Below are positions 55,361 through 64,000 of a DNA stretch of 64,000 nucleotides, one piece after another. How positions within the stretch are numbered: the stretch's first letter is position 1; each line of letters starts with the position of its first letter. A program made the translations under genes and the position numbers. Origin of the DNA: Apostichopus californicus (lineage: Eukaryota > Echinodermata > Holothuroidea > Aspidochirotida > Stichopodidae); assembly GCA_020650975.1 (NCBI GenBank), contig JAIPMN010000252.1, positions 1 through 64,000 on the forward strand, written 5' to 3'. The notes below the pieces were generated by a model. It was not told where the DNA came from and made no database searches. It worked only from the letters and a program-made list of their open reading frames with translations.

Positions 55361-55522
55361 TTTAGTGTAAACAGAGGAACAAAACCTTTGAATATTCCTT
55401 GTAAAGTTAGTTGATAGAATGTTGTGGCAATTTGAAAGATTTTTTTTTTTTTATGATTTTGTAGTGAGGAATTTAAGTCAAAGCATTGAACTTTTCCTTG
55501 AAATGAAATTCTAATAGTTTGA

Positions 55523-55528
55523 AATAAA
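55523..55528 (+). terminator. Polyadenylation signal AATAAA of the zinc-ribbon gene
   Basis: First AATAAA after the stop at 55360, 163 bases downstream, followed by a T-rich stretch. This implies a short 3' UTR of about 180-190 bases (55361-55550). Confidence 0.6.
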
Positions 55529-58500
55529 TCTTCATTTTCTTTTTTGATTCTTTGTAAATTTACAGGTTGCTAGTCAGAGTTCTTTTTTTAATATTCTATG
55601 AAATGATTTGTGATCATGTTTGAAAGTATCCACTGTATATTATGATGTCTTTGGTGATAATTGCAATTTTTTTTTTTACCCTTTGTGGACTAAATTTACA
55701 CAAAAAGCCTTAAATTTGAGAAACTGTGTGAATGTTTTTCTGTTTGTTATGGTAGATAATCCACATTTAGGGAGTCTGTGAAGTTATTAGCGTCAAAATT
55801 TTGCTCTTAAAAATTCAAGTTGCATTAGTCTTACAATCAGTGAAGCGTAGGTGTAAATTGTCAGTACGAGAGTTTTAAAATGACTGATATTTAAGAAAAA
55901 GATGTTTAGTTTGGTGTCTGTATTACACAAAATTTAAAACAGAATAGATTTTTTCCCCCCGCTCTTCTTTTTCTTTGGAGCGGGAAAGCTTGCACTGGTG
56001 AATTATTTTTACCGTTACATAATTAGAGGGGAGAGCAAGTGTTTTTTGTACATATCTACATAGATTTTCTTCATTAACAAAATGCATACTCATAATATCT
56101 TGTGGAATCAGATTTGGCAGGACATGACATGCTACAGTCGTTTGTAAGGTCATGTACCGTATCACCTGCCTATCACTCATACCATTTATTTGCAGAATAA
56201 TTATTCCACAAGATTTATCCTAACTATATTTTGAACCTGCACCTCCAAACGGCGTTGATTGGTCAGGCTTTTCTCGTCAATGTTTTCTTCCCTTTCTCAT
56301 TCATGTATCATACAGATCTTTATATAGATCAGTCATTGGGAGGGAACTTTACAGGTCATAAGTTTTTAGACTTTGTGTTACCCCATGTCCACTGGTTGAT
56401 GCTTTTTGAATTATTGACCAGAGGCATTCCTATGTTAACATGGAACTTTTTGAAAGTTCATTGCCTAAAAGCTTGGCATTGTGCAAGTGCCAAAGACCCT
56501 TCCAAACTCTGGGGTCATCAAGTCTTGAAATTGGAAAGGTGCTAGCCAGTAGCAGCATTGCAAAGAGCCACTTCAAGAAGTTGAAATGCCGTTGCCTTCG
56601 CTTACAGTTGCAGCAGTGCATGTATCTTCCCACCTGCAAATGTACACTGTGAAGTGTAACATTTTTTTTGTGGCCTTTAGGAAAGTGCTACACACAATTG
56701 TTAACAGAGTGGTCAAAATACTGGGACAATGATAACATCCCTTCTTGCCAAACCACATAGGAGAAGAAGTATGATATCTAAAACAACTTTTCATGAGAAA
56801 TTAAATTTAAACAAATCATTCTTGTTACAACTGATAACTCAACTCGCTTAGCGCCAATTGGCTTGCCCCTTCTGAATATGTTGTTATGTTGAGACACTGA
56901 AAACTGTCTGGGAGCATTTTTCAATAGAAAAATAATTACTTGCCGTTAGAATATAGCTTTCTTTCTGTGAAGAATGAGATGAATGAGACTTTGTGAATAA
57001 CAAAGAAACTACACAGATTGGAATTGGAAGTATATGGAACAAAGCTGTATCTTTGCCCTGACTGGCTAGAAAGACTTAGCATTGACTTTCAGAACGATAT
57101 TATCTTTTGCCACGAGATTCGTAGTAATAAATGAATTGATTTTTCTTTTTAATAATGCTGGAAGTTTGCGATAATGAAAAACAGCCTTCTAAACGACAGT
57201 TTTAACTATTAATCTTAGTTGTTTCAATGTTAACAGTGTCTAACGTCTGCTTGTCGTCAATCACTAGATATACAGTAGTTGCTTCAGTGTAATTTGCGCA
57301 TTGAATCAGTGACAGAAATTGTATCATGTACATAATCTTTTAAAATTAAATGAATCTATAGTGGGCAAATGGTTATAGTGTGGGACTCTTAAATGGTATT
57401 TTGCAAAATTAAAGATAAGGAAACTAGGTTAGGTTAGAAATTATTTTGAAGAAAGTCACAAAGCAAATTGTCCGTGTGTTGGATATAGAACAGTAAGGGT
57501 GACACATGACAACCAGGGTAAAAACTGTTCAGTTTTTTTTCTATCTTTTATTCATTCCATTTCGATCTGGTTACGTGTTAAGCCCTGTCCAAGCATACAG
57601 ATCTTGTGTCGAGGGTAGTTGAGAAGTAATTAATCACATCTGATATTCCTCCACCCAAGGTGGAGGTAAAATCAGCAGTACTACTAAACTGATCACAACT
57701 TGCTGTTGTATGAAATAACACAGACTGTTGCATAAATGGGCCAAACAGTTGTTTTTAATGCCATTTCAAATTCTGCACAATGTTTATTATTAATTAGAAG
57801 GAAAGCCATCCAGGGTATTCGTTTGTGAGGAGGGGTGGGGGGGGGTAGGATGTTTCTTTACACTTTGTGAAAAAATGTTAAACTAGAGGAGTTACTCGGA
57901 TTCAGTAGTTCAAACTTTATTGCGGTATTTTGGAAAAGTTAGTGGGAAAAGTACAACTTGCAGAGTTAACTGCAGTGATTGATGTGCTGTGCAATACGAG
58001 GCAGATAAGCGTAGCTGTACTTGCCCTGTTTTGTCGTTTGTCAGACATCGGTGAACTTCATGAAAACTTCCTCAGTAGGTTTTATTTATCGAGTCCTCCT
58101 CTCACATGAATGAACAAGTTCAAATCTTAAGGCCTTTGTTCAAAAACAATATAGCAGATTCTGAAATAAGTAAATAATGTAGTTGAAAGCTACATTAACT
58201 TGACAGATTTTCTTTTTTCCTTTCGAAGTTGCATGACATTTTGTCACATTCAATGTAAATGTAGCCTTTTGTAAGAGAAACACTGACGAAATTACAAAGT
58301 AGCTGAAACCATCCTTTTTTTATACAACTCGATATGTCTTTATACTTAGAACACAATATATGAGTATTCAGAACGAGCTCCTTCAATTGCACCGTTTTAA
58401 GTTCATGTTTTTATTCAAATATTTGCCAAATGATTATTTTTTTTACATTTTTTTTTCATCATCATCATCATTTTTTTTTTTACTCCCATTCACTGAAGTC

Positions 58501-59955
58501 AATATTTTACAATTGATTGTATTTTTTTTTGCTTTCAAATGTTCCATTCTGTAAAATGTGTAGTTTTCAAACTCTGAAAAGAGAGTAAAAATTCCATGAA
58601 ATTAAGACACAAAAATAACAACCAAAAAAAAAACTAAAAAGAAAAAGGAAAAAAAAAAAACTTAGAGGTAGGGGGTTGCATGTATTGAGTTAGAAGAAAA
58701 CTGAATGAATAACCTGGATTGTACAGACAATTTTGGGGTCAAACCATTTAAATTTTTGTGCTGAATATTGTTATCATAACTGAGCAGAGTATGTTTTTGT
58801 GATGCTTTTGTCCAGTATTTTGAATTTCTCTACCATTATAATTTTCTCTACAATTTGCCAGTAGTACTGTAAGCACAGGTTTTTCCACTTGGTTTAATGT
58901 ACGTCAAACTCTAGAGGTAGGTACTCAACCTTTTCTGTTAATTTGAATAATGCTATAAAACTAGACACATACAGTGTACTTGCAGATGAAAATATTCTCA
59001 TTGTTTGCTGTTTTTATATATCCCATTCCATATTTTGTTGATGGTTGTCTGGTTCTGGGGTAATATCTTAGAACCCAGGAATTAGTTCTGTCTAGACGGG
59101 GAAGTTTTACCTAATCTAAAGAAAATATGGTCAAGTATCTTGGCATCCTGCATGTTGACATGTGTCTACAAAATATGGCAGTCAGCTTCCAATCCATCTC
59201 CTCCCCCACCCCCCCCCACCCCCACCCCAAGAAAAGTGTATCATTTTCAATTCTTCAAAAACGTGAATTCAGCATTCACACCCTTGGAAAACTATGTCGA
59301 AATATTTAACATTAGAAAGAAAAATAAACAATTTTTACAAGTGTGTTGTATTTTTGAATAATTAACCTAATTAATCAGAATTAATTGTAATATTTCGGAA
59401 AGCATTGTAAAGATGGTGTAAGCATTTTTTCCAAATTGAGATTTTTTTTTTTTTGATGAGTAACATCAACTTTGACTGATTCCGTAGAAGTGCAATTCAT
59501 TCAATCAATGTTTAGGGTTTAGTGAAATGTTCAAAATTGATGTATTTCACCCCCGTTTTTCTTGGATTTTTTGGGCTTTCCGGTTCTTTTTCTATTGAGG
59601 TTCAGTTGTAAGAAATTCTTGTCATTCACTGCAGAGATATTTCATTTGACTATCCTTCATCTAGGCACACACAACCCACACCCAAAAAAGAAGGGGGGGG
59701 GGGAGGGAAGAAACATGAACTAAAAATCCGCTGTGAAATGTACCCGTATAAACCATAAATTCTCATTGAAATATATACTGTGTTGTAAGGCCTTATTAAG
59801 CTTGATATAACATAAGTAACTGTAGCTTTTTGATCAAATATGTTACATCTCACCCAAACACGTTCGTTTGCTTTCTTACAATTTTCCATGATGCGACTTT
59901 CCAAGTCACTAACGGGGGTACATTCTAAGATATCTATGTTCATTACTCAGTCCAT

Positions 59956-60290
59956 CCCAGGCGCGTAGCCAGGAATTTGCCAAGGGGGGGGCGAAAATGT
60001 AGAAAAATTTTCAGAGCCGTAGATATGGCATTGCATACTATCTAAGCGTAGCGCCACCATGAGTTGGCGCGAAGCGTACCAGAAAATTTTGGCTGAAAAT
60101 GCCTCCCAGATCGCTGGAAATGGCACTTCCCAGGCCTTGTAAGTTGCATCTTAGCATTTTCTCTTTTGAAATTACTAGCGATATCATAAAAACATTAAAA
60201 AAAAATTTAAAAAAAAAAAAAATTAAAAAAAAATATGCTCAAGGGGGGGGCGGCTGCCCCCTTCGCCCCCCCCTTGGCTACGCGCCTGGG
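59956..60290. mobile_element. Non-autonomous DNA transposon (MITE), 335 bp with terminal inverted repeats
   Basis: The ends CCCAGGCGCGTAGCCA and TGGCTACGCGCCTGGG are perfect 16-bp inverted repeats. Inside them GCCAAGGGGGGGGCGAA is also present at both ends in inverse orientation, shifted by about 11 bases. The flanks ACTCAGTCCAT (left) and ACTCCATCCAT (right) match at 9 of 11 bases and may be the target-site duplication. A GCGCCA/TGGCGC hairpin and an A-rich stretch lie inside. There is no coding capacity. The CAGG-type ends suggest hAT, but the duplication length does not settle the superfamily. Confidence 0.8.
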
Positions 60291-60392
60291 ACTCCATCCA
60301 TACGATCATTTCCGTACTATACTATTTTGCCCCGTCATGATCATCCGATCTCTTTATTTTCGTCCTATACTGTACTACAACTGCCAATAAGT

Positions 60393-60593
60393 ATGGCAAG
60401 CAAGAAAAACCTATTAGACAAGTTGCATTGTTGTGAAACATATGGGCGGAAATGGACCCCGATCGCGCGGTGTGATGTCACGTACAGTAGACATGTTTGC
60501 AATCAAGACGGTAACTGGTGTAAGAGATTGGCCACAGGAAAAACAGAAGGCCTTGGCAGTAAGCCAAACGACGCGAATGGCGTCACACAGTGA
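60393..60593 (+). CDS. Small CpG-rich ORF, 66 codons, hypothetical
   Basis: Begins MASKKNLLDKLHCCETYGRK and contains five Cys in total. The DNA from about 60420 to 60600 is clearly richer in CpG (GATCGCGCGG, GTGATGTCACGTAC) than its surroundings. Overlapping frames on both strands are also open here, which is what CpG-rich DNA gives by chance. It could be part of a promoter region, a first exon or nothing. I do not recognise the peptide. Confidence 0.15.
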   Translation: MASKKNLLDKLHCCETYGRKWTPIARCDVTYSRHVCNQDGNWCKRLATGKTEGLGSKPNDANGVTQ

Positions 60594-63500
60594 TAGGTTT
60601 GATATCCCAAGGTGACAGTACATATTGGCCTTTGTCATTGGGCCACGAAAATTAATTGGCAGTACTTGGGGGTGTTGTACAAGCGTTGTGGAAGTAAATT
60701 GCATGTAAATGATTTTACTATTTGCAGGATACATAATTATAGGCAACGATGCTGAAGAAAGCATTGGGTTGTTAATGTTATATTCAATGTGTACAGTGTG
60801 TATTGACCATGCTTGTTAGTTGTTGTTGGGTAAGATGGAATCGGAGATAAGAGTTGACTACTGTGAAATTCACAGTTTACGATTTTTTTATTAATTTTTT
60901 TTTCTTCAGATTGTCAGACCGGAAATATATATGGAAGTAATGTAAATAATATTGGTGATTTAATTTAAACGGTATAATGCTTGAAGACCACTGGATATAT
61001 CAACAAATAATTCAGTCTGTTATGACCTATAGATGAACTCGTTTCATAATGCTGGACTCGCCATTCAGTATATGATGTTTATGTCTTGTTACACTGTGTG
61101 GAAGGGACGTGGACTGATAGCACGTGAAACCTAGGCGAGGCTGTATCGCCTACGTAGTCTACAACATTTGTACTATGTAAGCGTGAATATATAATGTGAC
61201 TGTATGTCTACAAGTTAGTGTGGACCCACCCTAACGAGTGTTTACAATTTATATGGTGATAATAGTAATAACACTAGTGTATGTATCATGTTTGGTTGTT
61301 ACTACAAGCCAAAGACAAAATGTATGGAATTATTATGGTGAAGAAAGGTTGGAATGTTTGGGGAAGGTGGGGGGGGGGGGGTGTGGACGGGGAGAGTTCG
61401 GTGTGTCTGGATGTTGACCTCGGGTAAGGGTGACATGTTATTTGGCTTAGTTCAAAAACTCAATAGTGTGAGATATAGCCTATGCTGGTTATTTCTTGTG
61501 TAGACTCTCGTGTTCGAGTATTCTGTTTTACCCGGTGACGTTTATGATCGTTTTTCTTTTCATCATTTTGGTGGTTTGAACATACCAGGCGAAAAAAAAA
61601 GAAGAAGTTAATTGTCTGGTGTTTCGTCCATTTATTCACGAATTATAGCCAAAGAAATAGTTGTCTGGATTACCAATACCGTATATCTATTTGTTTGTCG
61701 AAGTTGTTGGCTATATCATTGTGTGAACGTTTGTTTCTTCTTGTCCTTCTTTGTTTATCTTTAATGGTGGTTGACGTTCAGTAGTGCAATTGTTGTTTTG
61801 ACACAAGTTTTCCTTTCCACCTTTAGTCGGCGGCGTCAATACTGAGTGTAAAGGTGTGCGTATATTTTCTTGCCATGGTTATGTAATACTTGTTGTTGAT
61901 ACTATGCATATTATTATTTTTTCGTCCTATACCTACCGATGCCTTTATACTGTATAGGCAACTGTAGATCCCCTAAATACTTATTTTTTCTGCAGTTTTC
62001 CCGAATCCGTGCATACACACGGGCCATGAAGAATTGCTGTAGTAATCCATGGCTATAATTAAGTTGTTATCAAAGTGAATGTGCTGGCAGTAGTAGTAAC
62101 CAATTTGTTGCCTCGTGGGTCACTTTCGCATTTATACTTTTACAATGAACTGAAAAGGGAAAAAAAAGGCCATCTCTGTATCACTGACTGCGTGAGTTTT
62201 TAATTGAAGTTTATCCTTGACCTTTTCAAGCCCTCAATGATATCTGTATAAAAGCAATTACACGTGTCGGTATTGAGGTCACCATGCCCACAGATCACTA
62301 ACTACATGCACCAGTCCGATTGTGGTAAGCGGGACCCATATTGTTAAAAAAAAAATAGAAAAGAAGCTTGCATGGCCTGCTATGACTTGAGCTCTGTGAG
62401 TACAAGGTTACATGATTAACTTGCCTATTATAAGTTTCACCTTTTGGGATAAGCTGTGCTCCTTGAAAGTATGACCGACCTCAACTTTGGGTCAGCAGAA
62501 TTGAATTGACAAATTTGACTGTGGCCCGTTATGTGTGTATGTATCTGTGCACCGTGTAGTCTGAGTTGAGAAACTTTGGCCCTGTAGTACTCGATGCGTA
62601 CGAAAGGTATACATATGGCGTATACGTACCCCACAATACAAATGAGTATAGGCTATAGTTTCTAACATAACTTCGTGTTACATTAATCCATTGAGTTGCT
62701 ATACTTGTTGCTAACGCAATGAATTATCATCACCCTGAAATATATATGTTATAGCATGTTTAATGGTTTCTTTTTTAGTATGCACCTCCAGCTTACCTGT
62801 CTCTCCGGAAGGTGATTGCACTCCAATATTCCAAAATTTGTTCCTGACGGTAGAGAACCTCACGAGGGCTCACCATTTGTCAGTTTGCTTAAGTTTTGTT
62901 CTTTTGATTTAAATTAATAATGATTATATTGTTCTCATTGACTTGCACATCGTTTTACAATAATCTCTAGGGTTTAATATGCAGTTTACACGTTCTTAGT
63001 GTTAAAAGAGTTTTGTTCAAGTACCGTATTTAATCTTTGTTAAAATAAATGTTTCTTTCTTCGAGTCGTACCTGATAAGTTTTTGCCATAGTAAATCAAC
63101 CATTCCTAATTAATTTGCAAGTCTTACAACAATTGCCTTTTCTCTTTCTCTCTCTCTCTCACTTTTTCTCTTTGAATACAGAACCAAAAAAATGAAAGAA
63201 AAAACAACAAACAAACAAACGTGCTAACGGTTTACTTGTATATATCATTCTGTATAGGACACAAGCTTCCTACACTTATGTCAAATTGAGGATAACAATG
63301 TGTACTTTATATCGTGTTTCATATCACGGTTTGTTTTCCGGAACAAAGAATAGGGCTGTATCAGTTGATGACGTCACACATACGCCATCAAATGAAAAGA
63401 TACCTAACAGCAGTAATGTTATAAAAGACATGCACATATAATAGTATTTATATTGAAATGTATATTTATGTACTGCGACCTACACATTAGTTATTTCTCA

Positions 63501-64000
63501 AAACAAAAACACCAAAAAAAAATATATAAAAAAAATAAAAATAAAAATATTTTTCATCCAACAATATAAATTAAAATTCTTTATGCCAATGAAACTTTCT
63601 GAGGAAATTTTCAGGTTATCACAGAGGCGTTGTAGTCCTGTATCGATCCTAGGAGATGTTTTCGCACAACCAATTTGAATCTATAAAGTACGTCAAAAAT
63701 GAGGGTTGATATAGAAAAATAAAACCACAATAGGACTTGATTTTTTCTCACTTCTTTTTTTCCATCATGTATTGCCAAGTGTGGCGATCATTGTACGCCA
63801 TTATTTACTTCTTTGACTTTTTCTTCTCTTATTTTTATCTGCTGCTATAGTTTCTAATCTTCATGTGTTTCGAATTGTTTGAAGGTGATTGTCTTTGTAT
63901 TTTGCCAAGTGAAGATATTTCAGTACAGATTTTTTTTAATTTTTTTTTTTTTACAAATGATATCAATATCATTTAACTAGGTATATATGGCTATATGGTT

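Larger units (their letters stand above)
55551..64000. other. Downstream AT-rich region without a supported gene
   Basis: Apart from the inverted-repeat element at 59956-60290 and the small ORF next to it, I see only simple sequence: T runs near 58437-58485 with a CAT repeat, a CCACCC tract at 59201-59230, G runs at 57834-57846, 59692-59702 and 61370-61381, and a CT repeat at 63140-63160. Several AATAAA hexamers occur (for example near 63043), so long untranslated or lncRNA transcripts are possible but unproven. Confidence 0.5.

Noticed and set aside
1-64000. CRISPR arrays, rRNA genes, bacterial operons, full-length retrovirus-like elements
   Set aside because: None seen. The tandem arrays have no spacer structure, and no gag, protease, integrase or envelope motifs were recognised.

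Overview
The window is nuclear DNA of an animal. Genes are split by GT-AG introns of 0.65 to 18 kb, the base composition is AT-rich, there are many C/G-run microsatellites, and fossils of several transposon classes are present. The one gene I can name, a PTPN9/MEG2-type phosphatase, is metazoan. Together with a Penelope-like element carrying a hammerhead ribozyme and the AGGTCA-rich dispersed repeats, this suggests a marine invertebrate, most likely a deuterostome such as an echinoderm. The phylum is an inference and the species cannot be read from the sequence.

Layout. From 2654 to 43579 (+) lie eight coding exons of a PTPN9-like gene. They join in frame without a break (2061 nt, 686 residues plus stop). 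Exons 1-4 carry the CRAL-TRIO/SEC14 lipid-binding domain (its N-terminal part is missing and should lie upstream of the window) and a long acidic, Ser-rich linker with a PPPKPPRP motif. Exons 4-8 carry a complete classical tyrosine phosphatase domain. The introns hold tandem repeats (about 97, 86 and 72 bp units), a LINE 3' end, a Penelope-like fragment, small dispersed elements, and one possible alternative first exon near 23.6 kb that would give a phosphatase form lacking most of the lipid-binding domain. The 3' UTR probably ends near 44.84 kb.

From about 44.9 to 53.6 kb is intergenic DNA with an AGGTCA-type repeat, an unexplained exon-like ORF at 51800, a tRNA-like SINE head and the end of a Penelope-like element (ORF C-terminus, purine-rich tail, intact-looking hammerhead). 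From 53606 to 55360 (+) is a single-exon gene for a 584-residue protein with a coiled coil, a nuclear localisation signal and two copies of a Cys/His zinc-binding module that resembles the C-terminal zinc ribbon of piggyBac transposases. No transposase core is present. It is the most interesting protein in the window. From 55.5 to 64 kb I see no gene I can support, only a 335-bp inverted-repeat DNA element at 59956-60290 and a small CpG-rich ORF beside it.

The two genes are neighbours on the same strand but nothing in the sequence ties their functions together. PTPN9-type proteins act on vesicle membranes through phosphoinositide binding. The zinc-ribbon protein looks nuclear.
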